DNA of 64,000 nt from Polytrichum commune (GCA_950295325.1 OX485805.1:47704758-47768757); one strand, 5' to 3'; counted from the stretch's first letter, positions 46,520-57,785 are shown. Translations and numbers: made by a program. Notes: generated from the letters alone by a model not told the origin.

Positions 46520-47516
46520 GTGTCGCAACCCTTGCTAGCCCCCCCTTGACCATCTTGCCAATTTTCATTCCTAGCAAAGGTTACGAGCGCTAACCCTTCG
46601 CATACCGCCATGCTAATGGTTAGCTCCTCTCACCCCGGACCTTATAGTTCATAGGAGGGGAACCAACCCTCCTACTTTGCTTTCGGGACTCACCCCTTCA
46701 ATCGGTAACCAACCCCTTTAATCGGTAACCAATCCTTAGATGTGGACTTCCATCCATGGAAGTCCAATCTAATGTTGATCATCGCGTTGCCGGAGCAACA
46801 CTACAACAACCCGAACCATACTAGGCAACTATGGCCTCACATTAGGCCAATGCCAATGGAGGCCGTGCCGTTCGGCCTCGGGTGGGTGAGGCCACACCAC
46901 CTCACCCATATAAGCCTCTAGGACTTCACGCGGGGCCCCTACCCCACCGTCAACCAACCTCTTGTCTCTCTACCAAGGGTTGGGGCCAAGTGGACATTTT
47001 CCTTTAGCTGCTGGGCCTAGAACCCCCTAGCAGCTTCAGACCATCATAACTTCCTTGTATGATATCTGATCATAACAACCAACCACTCCATCCTCATCTA
47101 CGCTTCACGTAGATGCCGATGCACTCCTCACTTGCCCCATTCGGGCAAGTGGTGAGGAAGTTATGCCTGTTTGAACCTTGGCAGTCCCGGGAATCACTCC
47201 CAGGCACTGCTGTACCAGGGCGCTGTCCCGGGACAGCGCCCCACTCAAATGGCCATAACTCCTAGCTCACACCTCCGATTGAGGTGTTCTTGAGCATTCT
47301 AGAATCACCACGCCATGAGCTACGCATAGCTCATGGCCTTACCCTTGTGCCTCCTAGTCTCCGTGGGTGGGAGGCGTTCCCAACGCCCGGGGCCCTCACC
47401 CACACTAGGATCACTTGGGCCCTCTCACCAACGGCGCCACAAGTCCCGGGTGTCACTCCGGGGTCCCCCTTGTGCCCATGGTGTTTCGGGCACTCCTCAT
47501 GGAGAGGTGCGCGACA
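46520..47516 (-). repeat. 5' LTR of N2
   Basis: 997 bp, next to the reversed primer site on its left and to the CCATG duplication on its right. Confidence 0.95.
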
Positions 47517-48098
47517 CCATGGCTTGGAGGGGCCTTGGATAAAACCAAGAAACTTCTTAGTTGTGGGCTTGTCCGGGCGGGGGCAAGGTGATGGCGCGTG
47601 CTCATAAAAGTGCTACCCGCGAGCTAACGAGAGTTGGCGCATGGGAGTCATGAACCCATGTCTCGAAAGAGCAAAGTGGGAACCGAGTCGGGCGGGACTT
47701 GGCATCACCCCCGTGCGATCAAGGCGTGGCTTAACAATGGAAAGCCATCTCGGAGTTGCAACCGAGACAACTTAGTGGAAGCGTTGAGGTCTCGCCTAGA
47801 TGTGTCATGTTAGGCTAGTGGAGCCTAACGGGGGAGGCCCCAAAGGAGGGGCAACCCATGTGAGTCCCAAAGTAGGTGGGTCTAGTATAGGTTAGGTCCT
47901 TGGATGAGAGATCCAAAGTTGCTAACGGACCACCTAGGAACGACACCTTTGGGACTATGCCAAATTTGAAGATGCATTGTGGGGGTCGCGCCCTAAGGTA
48001 AACACAATGCCGCACCATAGAGGATGGCAACTTGAGAATTGGTGTGCCGACTACGAGTATAGTCGATGAGGGCATCGACTCCGTTTGGTGGGGGTGAG

Positions 48099-48964
48099 TG
48101 TCGCGCACCTCTCCATGAGGAGTGCCCGAAACACCATGGGCACAAGGGGGACCCCGGAGTGACACCCGGGACTTGTGGCGCCGTTGGTGAGAGGGCCCAA
48201 GTGATCCTAGTGTGGGTGAGGGCCCCGGGCGTTGGGAACGCCTCCCACCCACGGAGACTAGGAGGCACTAGGGTAAGGCCATCAGCTATGCGTAGCTCAT
48301 GGCGTGGTGATTCTAGAATGCTCAAGAACACCTCGATCGGAGGTGTGAGCTAGGAGTTATGGCCATTTGAGTGGGGCGCTGTCCCGGGACAGCGCCCTGG
48401 TACAGCAGTGCCTGGGAGTGATTCCCGGGACTGCCAAGGTTCAAACAGGCATAACTTCCTCACCACTTGCCCGAATGGGGCAAGTGAGGAGTGCATCGGC
48501 ATCTACGTGAAGCGTAGATGAAGATGGAGTGGTCAAGTGTTAGCATCAGACATCATACAAGGAAGTTATGATGGTCTGAAGCTGTGGGGGCTTCTAGGCC
48601 CAGCGGCTAAGGGAAAATGTCCACTTGGCCCCAACTCTTGGTAGAGAGACAAGAGGTTGGTTGACAGTGGGGTCGGGGCCCCGCGTAGAGTCCTTGAGGC
48701 TTATATGGGTGAGGTGGTGTGGCCTCACCCACCCGAGGCCAAACGGCAAGGCGTCCATGGGCATTGGCCCATTGTGAGGCCATAGTTGCCTAGTATGGTT
48801 CGGGTTGTTGTAGTGTTGCTCCGGCAATGCGATGATCAACATAGGATTGGGCTTCCATGGATGGAAGTCCACATCTAAGGAATGGTTACCGATTAAGGGG
48901 TGAGTCCCAAAAGCAAAGTAGGAGGGTTGGTTCCCTCCTATGAACTATAAGGTCCGGGGTAGGA
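48099..48964 (+). repeat. 3' LTR of O, left part
   Basis: It follows the O polypurine tract and matches the O 5' LTR including its diagnostic sites (GGCAAGGCGTCC; GGTCAAGTGTTAGC). It is cut at GGGGTAGGA by N3; the remaining 106 bp lie at 56026-56131. Confidence 0.96.
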
Positions 48965-49936
48965 TGTCGCGCACCTCTCCATGAGGAGTGGCCGAAACAC
49001 CATGGGCACAAGGGGGACCCCGGAGTGACACCCGGGACTTGTGGCGCCGTTGGTGAGAGGGCCCAAGTGATCCTAGTGTGGGTGAGGGCCCCGGGCGTTG
49101 GGAACGCCTCCCACCCACGAAGACTAGGAGGCACAAGGGTAAGGCCATGAGTTATGCGTAGCTCATGGCGTGGTGATTCTAGAAAGCTCAAGAACACCTC
49201 AATCGGAGGTGTGAGCTAGGAGTTATGGCCATTTGAGTGGGGCGCTGTCCCGGGACAGCGCCCTGGTACAGCAGTGCCTGGGAGTGATTCCCGGGACTGC
49301 CAAGGTTCAAACAGGCATAACTTCCTCACCACTTGCCCGAATGGGGCAAGTGAGGAGTGCATCGGCATCTACGTGAAGCGTAGATGAAGATGGAGTGGTC
49401 AAGTGTTAGCATCAGACATCATACAAGGAAGTTATGATGGTCTGAAGCTGCTAGGGGGTTCTAGGCCCAGCTGCTAAAGGAAAATGTCCACTTGGCCCCA
49501 ACTCTTGGTAGAGAGACAAGAGGTTGGTTGACGGTGGGGTAGGGGCCCCGCGTGAAGTCCTAGAGGCTTATATGGGTGAGGTGGTGTGGCCTCACCCACC
49601 CGAGGCCGAACGGCACGGCCTCCATGGGCTTTGGCCCAATGTGAGGCCATAGTTGCCTAGTATGGTTCGGGTTGTTGTAGTGTTGCTCCGGCAACGCGAT
49701 GATCAACATGGGATTGGACTTCCATGGATGGAAGTCCACATCTAGGAATGGGTTACCGATTAAGGGGTGAGTCCCTAAAGCAAAGTAGGAGGGTTGGTTC
49801 CCTCCTATGAACTATAAGGTCCGGGGTAGGAGGAGCTAACCATTAGCATGGCGGAATCCGAATGGTTAGCGCTCGTAACCTTTGCTAGAATTGAAAATTG
49901 GCAAGATTATTAAGGGACCTAGCAAGGGTTGCGACA
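48965..49936 (+). repeat. 5' LTR of N3
   Basis: 972 bp. The segment at about 49326-49446 carries the O-type sequence instead of the N3 type seen in the 3' LTR. Confidence 0.95.
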
Positions 49937-52560
49937 CGTGGTATCAGAGCAGGGTTCCAAGTTTTGAGCTCGCACTTTGAGGGAAACATGGCTATCAAAA
50001 ATGCGGGTTATGATGGTGAGCCTGGGGTTTCCAAAAGGTTGTGAGGTTCAAATTGGAACAAGGATCATGTGCAAGTGGAATTTGACCATACCATTGGTTC
50101 TAATGACAATGGTGGGCATGAGGGTGGATTTGGTAAGGAAAATGGAGGAGTGCTTTGAAAAGGGCTCCCGGAAACCTCAAAAAACTTTTGGGGCCTAGAA
50201 TACCGAAAGCACCCAAAACCTTGGAGGGCATTAATGTTGGATTGAAATTCCAATTCGAAATGCTTGGAAGGTATTGATGTTGGAATGAATTTGGTGCTAA
50301 TGAGGCACCCGGGGCCTCTTAAGGCCTATGTGCGCTATTCAAACGCACAAATGAAGGATACACCTAAAACGGATGAGCTTTCTAAGAAATGCATCCTTTT
50401 AGGTGGGGTTTTAAAAGCGGGTGGTGGATGCCTTGTTTAAGTCCCCAAGGCTTCTTGAGGACATGGTGGGGACCATCAAATTTGCAAGAGCATTGAAGCC
50501 GATGGCCCCAAAGAGAAGTTTGGCGGCGCATCACCACAAGTGGCTTTAGCCAAAGTAGGTCCCAAAGAAATGAGTGCAAATTGTTTGGTCCATTTTACTT
50601 AGGCAAAACATGTTGGTGCCGCGGACGGAATGTTGAAAGGTGGCTTTATGCTTCCAAAGCAAATCATACTTGTGCCGCGGACGGAATGTTGGGAGGTGGG
50701 TTTGTCCTACCAAGGCAATTCATGTTCGTGCCGCGGACGGAGTGTGGGAAGGTGGCTTTGTGCTACCAAAGCAAAACATATTTGTTTTGCGGACAAACTA
50801 TTAGAAATTGGTTTTGTGGCACCAAACCAATTTGTTCCGCGGATGAAATGTTTAAAGTTGGCTTTGCGGACCAAGCCAAGCCAAGTTGCCGAGGACCGAA
50901 TGTAAGACGATGGCATTGTGGCCAAGGCTAGTAGCCTTAAGCCAAGGCCAAATCTTTTGTACCTGGAGGCTCAATGAATGGGAGAAATGTCTCATGTGTT
51001 GACAAAGAGGCTACCACTCCTTCTTGAGCCCAAAATTCACAAGGGAGTTGGGGCTTGCCGATGGATAGAGAAAACAAGCCTACCAAGGTGCGGTTTGGAA
51101 AGGGCGAACCGCATGAGACAAAGGAGGCCGCGATGCATGTAACCTTTCAATGTGGGACATTGGATTTTGTCAAAATTTCACACCAAGTGAAATAGATGAA
51201 ATGCATGTCATTGTGAAGGTCGTCTTCTTTGAAACTCACATGATAAATGTGAGGTGCAAGCCGGTGTGCTTGCGGTGCATTATGATGTGTTATAATGACA
51301 AAGAGTTGAAGTTCAAATTGACAATGACTCCTATGGTAGGAGTACCCAAGTTGAATTTGGTCTTAATGGACCAAATGAAAAATGGAAAATACAATGGTCG
51401 TGGTTCAATTGGAGCAACTCCAAGGAACTTATGGGGAGGCTAGGAAAAATGGGCCTCCCCTAAACCACATTGGTGGGAAGTTGGTGAGATACAAGGATGT
51501 ATTCACCAATGTGTTGCCCAAAAAAAAAAATTACCGCCAAGGAGTGAAAAACAACTTTGCTCAACAAGTGATTGAGTTCTTGACGTATGTGGTGACAAAG
51601 GAAGTTGGTGAACGAACATGAAAAATGTCAAGGCAATCCAAGAAGAGAATTGGTCCTTGACTCAAGAAAAGGGTTTAGGTCATTTGTTGGCCTAGCCAAC
51701 TACTACCACCACTTCATTTGAGGTTTTCCTAAGGTTACTAGGACCTTAGTCAATTTGTTGAAAAAATGGCTATCCCAAGAGTGGGATGAGTCTTGTCACC
51801 AAGCCTTTGGGAAGCTTGAAAGCAAGTTCTCTTCGCCGCCCGTGCTTAAGTTCGCGGAGCTTGAAAAACCTTTTGAGGTGCATACGGGGGCGAGTGACTT
51901 TACCATTGGCGGATGTGGATTCAAGACGGATGACCATTGCATATGAAAGCGGTAAGCTTAATGGTTGTCGAACCTTGTCCGGCATGTGCAACAAATGGCT
52001 ATCCCAAGAGTGGGATGAGCCTTGCCACCAAGCCATTGGGGAGCTTAAGAGCAAGTTGTCTTTGCCGTCCGTGATCAAGCTTGCGGAGTTTGCCAAACCT
52101 TTTGAGGTGCATACGGGGGCGAGTCACTTTGCCATTAGCGGATGTTGATCCAAGATGGAGGACCATTGCACATGAGAGCAATAAGCTCAATGGTTGTTAA
52201 ACCTTGTCCGACTTGTGAAAGAAATGGCTATCCCAAGAGTGGGACTAGCCTTGTCACTAAGTCTTTGGGGAGCTTAAGAGCAAGTTCTCTTCGCCGCCCG
52301 TGCCCAAGTTCGTGGAGTTTGACAAACCTTTTGAGGTGCATACGGGGGCGAGTAACTTTGCCAATGGTGGATTGTTACTGTAAGATGGATGGCCATTGCA
52401 TATGGGGCATGAGGCTCGATGGTTGTCAAAGAAGACAACCAACTCATGACAAAGAACTTCTTTGCCGTAGTGCGTTGCTTGAAGATGTGGCGACACTATT
52501 TGGGGTCGCACAAAGCAAAGGTCTACATGGACAATGCGTCCTAGAAGTATTTTGACATAC
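49937..52560 (+). pseudogene. N3 gag/protease/RT-thumb/RNase H remnant
   Basis: The protease-like block at about 51140-51330 has a one-base loss relative to N1 (GHWILSKFHTK-like frame). YKDVFTNVLPKK at about 51495 is followed directly by NNFAQQVIEFLTYVVTKEV. Three ~230-bp units start at 51767, 51996 and 52226. RNase H THDKELL is at about 52445. Confidence 0.8.
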
Positions 52561-54236
52561 AAGCGCAAGTGAGCGCCAAGTCATTGCGGTGGCATGATAG
52601 TTTGGCGCTTATGAAGGTGGATTTGGTCCACAAACCGGACCGTGGAAATGTGGGGCCGGATGCGCTAAGTAGACCGGAAGAGTTCCAAGCAATGAGAACC
52701 ATCCAAACCTTGTGGCTAATGTGTGCCGGCGAAGGAAACTTGTGATGCAAGATACGGGAGGGGTAAATTAACTACCCCGAGGCACAAAAACTTTTAGGTG
52801 AGCTTGGCAAGAGCAAGGTGCTCAAAAAGGTTAAGTTGGTGGACGGATTGTTCAAGTGTAAGCAAAGTCGGGTGTATGTGCCACAAGGCAAGTTGAGGCT
52901 ATCGGTTTTGAAGGAAGAATGTGATAGTCCTATTGCCGGCCATAGAGGAGAAAGAAAAAACCGCCATTGAATGGCATCAAGGAGGTTCCATTGGCGGTGC
53001 ATAAAGGAGGATATAACCCACTTTGTGAAGGCTTGAATCAAAGTGCCAAGTGAACCGAACCTCTTACCAAAAGCAAGGCGGTTTCTTGCAACCGTTGCCT
53101 ATCCCGTCGGCGCCATGGCATAGTATGTGCATGGACTTGATCACAAGTTTGCCGGAGTCACATGGGTATGATGCCATCTTGTTGGTGGTAGAGCGGTTTG
53201 CCAAGTTGGCACACATGGTGCCGATTGTGGGAGCTGCCACCGCGTTGAAGACCGCATAGCCTTTTCACAAAGGATGGTTGAGGCACCACAAGTTGCCAAG
53301 AGTGATTGTGTGGGATCAAGATCCAAAGTTCACAAGTGCATTTCCAATGCATTTATCTAAGAAGGTTGTATTGAAACTAAGGTTTAGCACGGCCGTGTAT
53401 TCCCAAATGGATGGGAAAACAAAGCGTGTGAATGGAGACTTGAAGCAATACTTGAGGAACTTGGTGGGGGCGGACCAAGGAGATTGGGCGGACTATGTGG
53501 GTCGAGCGGAGGGTAATTGCAATGTAGCCACGCACTTGGCTACCAAGGGGTGGTCTTTGGTGGTGGCTTATGGAGTGGATGCGCTCCAACCTATTAACCT
53601 AGCTCTCGAGGGGGCACATTCAACACTAGAGTTTAACCAAGATGGTGAGGACTTGGCCAAGGATGGTAAACAAGTCTTGGAGATGACCAAGTTGTTGGTG
53701 GAGAAAGCCCGAAGGTGCTACGGAGTGCAAATCAATGCCGGAAGACGCGAAGTGGAGAATGAGGTGGGCCAAAAGGTGTTGTTGAATGTGAACAACTTCA
53801 CTTAGCCGGAAGGCCTCACTCCAAAGTTCATGTCCAAAATTGGAGCTTTGTTTTCCATTATGGAACAAGTGTTCAAGGACATGTATATGTTGGAATTACC
53901 GCCGGACATCAAAGTGCATCCGACATTTCATGTCTCATTACGAAAGTCATTTTAGGACGACACCTTGTGGCCCGATCACAAGCAAGTGATTAGGACACGT
54001 CCCGACCTTGTGGAGGTCATTTGGAACATGAGGTAAGAGGGCATCCTCAAGTGTAGGAAGCCCAAGTGAAAATGAAAGAAAATGTACAAAGGAGTACTTG
54101 GTGAAATGGTGAGGATACCATGAGAAAGAAGCTGTTTGGGTAGCGGCAAGAGACATGATGAACGCCAAGGAATTGGTAAAGCACTTTGAAGAAACTAAGG
54201 CTAGACATTCCAATAAAATGAAGCGTAGGCATTGAT
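52561..54236 (+). pseudogene. N3 RNase H end, integrase and chromodomain remnant
   Basis: PDRGNVGPDALSRPEEF at about 52637-52685, integrase parts 53050-53259 and 53278-53805 separated by the shared TAG near 53257, then the chromodomain-like block at about 54070-54220 with the shared TGA. This copy has private changes in the core (KFTSAFPMHLSKKV; TKRVNGDLKQYL). Confidence 0.84.
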
Positions 54237-55048
54237 GAGGACATCAATCTCCTTTAGTGGGGGAGAGACGCTAGTAGCACACTTAGCTTCGAGGTTAATT
54301 GCTCCACAACATGAACTTGTTCTTTGGCTTGAGGGAATAAAGTCCAAACTTTAGTGGTGCAAAGAGAAAAGTACGAGATGAGGTCCTAGTCTTGTACTTG
54401 TGCTTGGTTAGTGGAAGAGGGGGAATAGATATGCCAAACTAGGTTGGGTAAGCCGAGTAATTGGGGCCATGGCTAGGAGGGGCCTTGGATAAAACCAAAA
54501 AGCTTCTTAGCCGTGGGCTTGTCCGGGCGGGGACAAGGTGATGGCGCGTGCTCATAAAAGTGTTACCCGCGAGCTAACGAGAGTTGGCGCATGGGAGTCA
54601 TGAACCCATGTCTCGAAAGAGCAAAGTGGGAACCGAGTCGGGCGGGACTTGGCATCACCCCCGTGCGATCGAGGCGTGGCTTAACAATGGAAAGCCATCT
54701 CGGAGTTGCAACCGAGACAACTTAGTGGAAGCGTTGAGGTCTCGCCTAGATGTGTCACGTTAGGCTAGTGGAGCCTAACGGGGGAGGCCCCAAAGGAGGG
54801 GCAACCCAAGTGAGTCCCAAAGTAGGTGGGTCTAGTGTAGGTTAGGTCCTTGGAGGAGAGATCCAAGGTCGCTAACGGACCACCTAGGAACGACACCTTT
54901 GGGACCATGCCAAATTTGAAGATGCATTGTGGGGGTCGCGCCCTAAGGTAAACACAATGCGGCACCATAGAGGATGGCAACTTGAGAATTGGTGTGCCGA
55001 CTACGAGTATAGTCGATGAGGGCATCGACTCTGTTTGGTGGGGGTGAG

Positions 55049-56020
55049 TGTCGCGCACCTCTCCATGAGGAGTGGCCGAAACACCATGGGCACAAGGGGG
55101 ACCCCGGAGTGACACCCGGGACTTGTGGCGCCGTTGGTGAGAGGGCCCAAGTGATCCTAGTGTGGGTGAGGGCCCCGGGCGTTGGGAACGCCTCCCACCC
55201 ACGAAGACTAGGAGGCACAAGGGTAAGGCCATGAGTTATGCGTAGCTCATGGCGTGGTGATTCTAGAAAGCTCAAGAACACCTCAATCGGAGGTGTGAGC
55301 TAGGAGTTATGGCCATTTGAGTGGGGCGCTGTCCCGGGACAGCGCCCTGGTACAGCAGTGCCTGGGAGTGATTCCCGGGACTGCCAAGGTTCAAACAGGC
55401 ATAACTTCCTCAAGACTTGCTCAAATGGAGCAAGTGAGGAGTCCATTGGCATCTACGTGAAGCGTAGATGAACATGGAGTGGTTGGGTGTTATGATCAGA
55501 CATCATACAAGGAAGTTATGATGGTCTGAAGCTGCTAGGGGGTTCTAGGCCCAGCTGCTAAAGGAAAATGTCCACTTGGCCCCAACTCTTGGTAGAGAGA
55601 CAAGAGGTTGGTTGACGGTGGGGTAGGGGCCCCGCGTGAAGTCCTAGAGGCTTATATGGGTGAGGTGGTGTGGCCTCACCCACCCGAGGCCGAACGGCAC
55701 GGCCTCCATGGGCTTTGGCCCAATGTGAGGCCATAGTTGCCTAGTATGGTTCGGGTTGTTGTAGTGTTGCTCCGGCAACGCGATGATCAACATGGGATTG
55801 GACTTCCATGGATGGAAGTCCACATCTAGGAATGGGTTACCGATTAAGGGGTGAGTCCCTAAAGCAAAGTAGGAGGGTTGGTTCCCTCCTATGAACTATA
55901 AGGTCCGGGGTAGGAGGAGCTAACCATTAGCATGGCGGAATCCGAATGGTTAGCGCTCGTAACCTTTGCTAGAATTGAAAATTGGCAAGATTATTAAGGG
56001 ACCTAGCAAGGGTTGCGACA
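55049..56020 (+). repeat. 3' LTR of N3
   Basis: 972 bp, preceded by the polypurine tract and followed by the TAGGA duplication and the last 106 bp of the O LTR. Confidence 0.95.
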
Positions 56021-56025
56021 TAGGA

Positions 56026-56131
56026 GGAGCTAACCATTAGCATGGCGGAATGCGAATGGTTAGCGCTCGTAACCTTTGCTAGAATTGAAAATTGGCAAGA
56101 TTGTCAAGGGGGCTTAGCAAGGGTTGCGACA
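56026..56131 (+). repeat. 3' LTR of O, right part
   Basis: It starts GGAGCTAACCATTAGC and ends TTGCGACA, followed by the GGAAT duplication and the rest of gene A exon 8. Confidence 0.95.
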
Positions 56132-56136
56132 GGAAT

Positions 56137-56756
56137 GCAGGATCGCGCTTTGGGACCATGCATTTATCTCGGTGTTTCGCGGTCACGACTGTTTTAAGAA
56201 AATTGATGATTTCCAGGGATACAAGGGAACAAACCTTGTTGTGAGAAGAGTCCTCTTCAGGTGTTTGCTCTGTGTGCCTTTCATGCTATGATTTGATACT
56301 TCTGTTTCCCTCTTTGTCAATTCCAAATTCTGAAGGTTCTGATGGCCATCATTATTTTGCAGGTACTTCAAGTATGAGCTCCTCCCAAAGAAAACGATTC
56401 TAAAAGAGGACTTGCCGGTTTTCTTGAGTACTTGGTTGGACCGGTCCAACGCTGCATGCATGTTCACAGCTGCCCAGCAGAGGACATGGACGACTTCGCA
56501 CCTTACTTATGGCGCGTGGTATCTCGATTGTGCTACACATTACACCCCACCTTTTGAGATGGAATTGAGGAAATCACACGAGGCTATTGGAGAGTCTGGA
56601 GAGGAGATGGACGACTTGAAGGGAATCGAGGATGAGAACGAGAGGGCTAAGGCACTCAGGAGGCGGATTGAAGAGGACCGCAAGAAAGCCCTCAAGGTGA
56701 AGGAGGCAGAAGAAAAAGCTCAACTGAAGGAGTTGGAGAGGCAGGAATGCTACGAT
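56137..56756 (+). CDS. Gene A, 3' part of exon 8 and exon 9
   Basis: 56137-56260 resumes exactly in phase (C-RIALWDHAFISVF..) and ends at donor TTCAG|GTGTTT. 56363-56756 starts at acceptor TTTGCAG and encodes YFKYELLPKKTILKEDLPVF, LDRSNAACMFTAAQQRTW and YGAWYLDC, then a charged coiled coil (ENERAKALRRRIEEDRKKAL). The first half aligns with gene B (YIKHELFKKKALKKLPPF; SPAQKRNF; CCWYLEC). After that the two proteins diverge and no methyltransferase-like part is seen. Confidence 0.8.
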
Positions 56757-56989
56757 GTGAGCGGTGAGCGGTGAGCAGATCTCGTGAGCAGAAAATCGAA
56801 ATTTAAAACTCCATTTAACGAAAGTTAGGACCCCTATGACCGTGGATTTTGCACATATTTCAAGTTTAATTTTGGAATTATGAGGCCGATATTTATGGAG
56901 TGCCTAATTTTTAGGACCAAAAGTTTCTAAAAATTACCAACGAGGCCCTATGGCCGTGGGAAAATTCAGTGTGGTTGAGAAGATGGTGG

Positions 56990-57400
56990 ACCTATGGGAA
57001 GAGGCCTCGGATCCGAGGCCTCTTAGTTGTGGGTAGGTTATGCTTGAAAATCAAAATGTTATGTATATTTGAGTTGGCTACTTGTCTTTGCATTCGGCCA
57101 TTTCTTGTATGTGTAGTGCATGAGGAGGACCTATAGGAAGAGGCCTTGGATCCAAGGCCTCTTAGTTGTGGGTAGCTTATGCTTGAAAATCAAAATGTTA
57201 TGTATATTTGAGTTGGCTACTTGTCTTTGCATTTGGCCATTTCTTGTATGTTCTAGCATGAGGAGGAGGTTTGGAAAGAGGCCTCGGATCCGAGGCCTCT
57301 TATTTGTGGGTAGGATATGCTTGAGAAATCAAAATGTTATGTGTATTTGGTTTGGCTACTTGTCTTTAGATTGTCTACTAGTTGACGACCACAAAAGTGT
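56990..57400. repeat. 138-139-bp tandem repeat with 22-bp palindromes
   Basis: Three palindromes at 57001-57022, 57140-57161 and 57278-57299, spaced 139 and 138 bp, within units that also share CTTAGTTGTGGGTAG and CAAAATGTTATGT phrases. The arms are GAGGCCTCGGA in copies 1 and 3 and GAGGCCTTGGA in copy 2, each perfectly mirrored. The array lies just downstream of gene A and before the 3' end of gene B. Confidence 0.9.
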
Positions 57401-57505
57401 AGTGTTATTTGAGAACAACGACAAGATGCATTCAACAAGATAATTGGAATATTGAAAACCACACCACACTTTATAAATCCAAATACCAATCAATCAAACC
57501 AAAAA

Positions 57506-57785
57506 TCAATCAACAATGACGTTGTCACTACTAGATTCCCTACTTCCAAAGATACTCCCCTCATGGCCGCCCTCATCTGAAGAGGAATCTAAGGTATGGC
57601 ATTCATTATCCACCTCTGCAAGAACATCGAAGAAGTCTAAGGCACGGGGGTCATAACGTGGAGACGGGGTACTAGCTTTGCTAGGAGAAGGTTGTGCCGC
57701 TAGTACCATCGCCATATCATGGGCATAGATTGGCAAAGAGAATCCCTTGGTAGGCGTACCAAACACATCCGCTCCAAGGCCAAGT
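57506..57785 (-). CDS. Gene B last coding exon
   Basis: Acceptor TTTTCAG at 57786, in phase with the preceding exon (S-Q-LGLGADVFGTPTKGF). The C-terminus is acidic and Ser-rich (CHTLDSSSDEGGHE) and ends DNVIVD and a stop at 57506. No domain recognised. Confidence 0.65.

Larger units (their letters stand above)
40485..47516 (-). mobile_element. Gypsy chromovirus N2, full-length nested copy in reverse orientation
   Basis: 7032 bp. LTRs 40485-41480 and 46520-47516; one difference noticed (TGATGTCTG/TGATATCTG). The target duplication CCATG is at 40480-40484 and 47517-47521 within the O region between chromodomain and polypurine tract. The reversed primer site is at 46504-46519, the reversed polypurine tract at 41481-41493. 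Both LTRs carry a ~24-bp local duplication around AATCGGTAACC, so that duplication predates insertion. Confidence 0.96.
48965..56020 (+). mobile_element. Gypsy chromovirus N3, full-length copy inside the 3' LTR of O
   Basis: 7056 bp. LTRs 48965-49936 and 55049-56020. The target duplication TAGGA is at 48960-48964 and 56021-56025. The primer site at 49937 reads CGTGGTATCAGAGCAG, one base off the other copies outside the 12-nt core. The polypurine tract is at 55036-55048. The LTRs agree everywhere I compared, except for a cluster of about 13 differences in 85 bp (see findings). Confidence 0.96.
27737..56131 (+). mobile_element. Gypsy chromovirus O, outer element of the nest
   Basis: LTRs are 27737-28708 and 48099-48964 + 56026-56131 (972 bp each). 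The target duplication GGAAT is at 27732-27736 and 56132-56136, inside gene A exon 8. The primer site TGGTATCAGAGC (initiator Met tRNA type) begins at 28711; the polypurine tract ends at 48098. Without the three nested copies and their duplications the element is about 7006 bp. I noticed about two differences between its LTRs (GGTGTGAGGG/GGTGAGAGGG and GGGGTAGGG/GGGGTCGGG), which implies a young insertion. Confidence 0.96.
22715..56756 (+). pseudogene. Gene A: ParB/sulfiredoxin-like multi-exon gene, split by a nested Gypsy block
   Basis: Nine exons join in frame for about 773 codons: 22715-22981, 23264-23353, 23465-23557, 25567-26204, 26290-26479, 26648-26839, 26949-27167, 27625-27736 + 56137-56260, and 56363-56756. 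Each has AG acceptor and GT donor and no internal stop. Order: a basic, Ser/Arg-rich N-terminus, an acidic linker, a ParB-like domain (IPLCRLVAMP; SDLDKLEQEF..GYRDG; FFVCDGNHRRQAW; MHNINKHTEDSH), alpha-helical regions, and a Lys/Glu coiled coil. Exon 8 is interrupted inside the codons for IEEC by the 28.4-kb block with target duplication GGAAT. Paralogue B continues into a methyltransferase-like domain; A does not, within this window. The last exon ends at a donor-like GAT|GTGAGC, or reads to a stop at 56774. ParB-fold proteins bind DNA or NTP; the function here is unknown. Confidence 0.8.
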
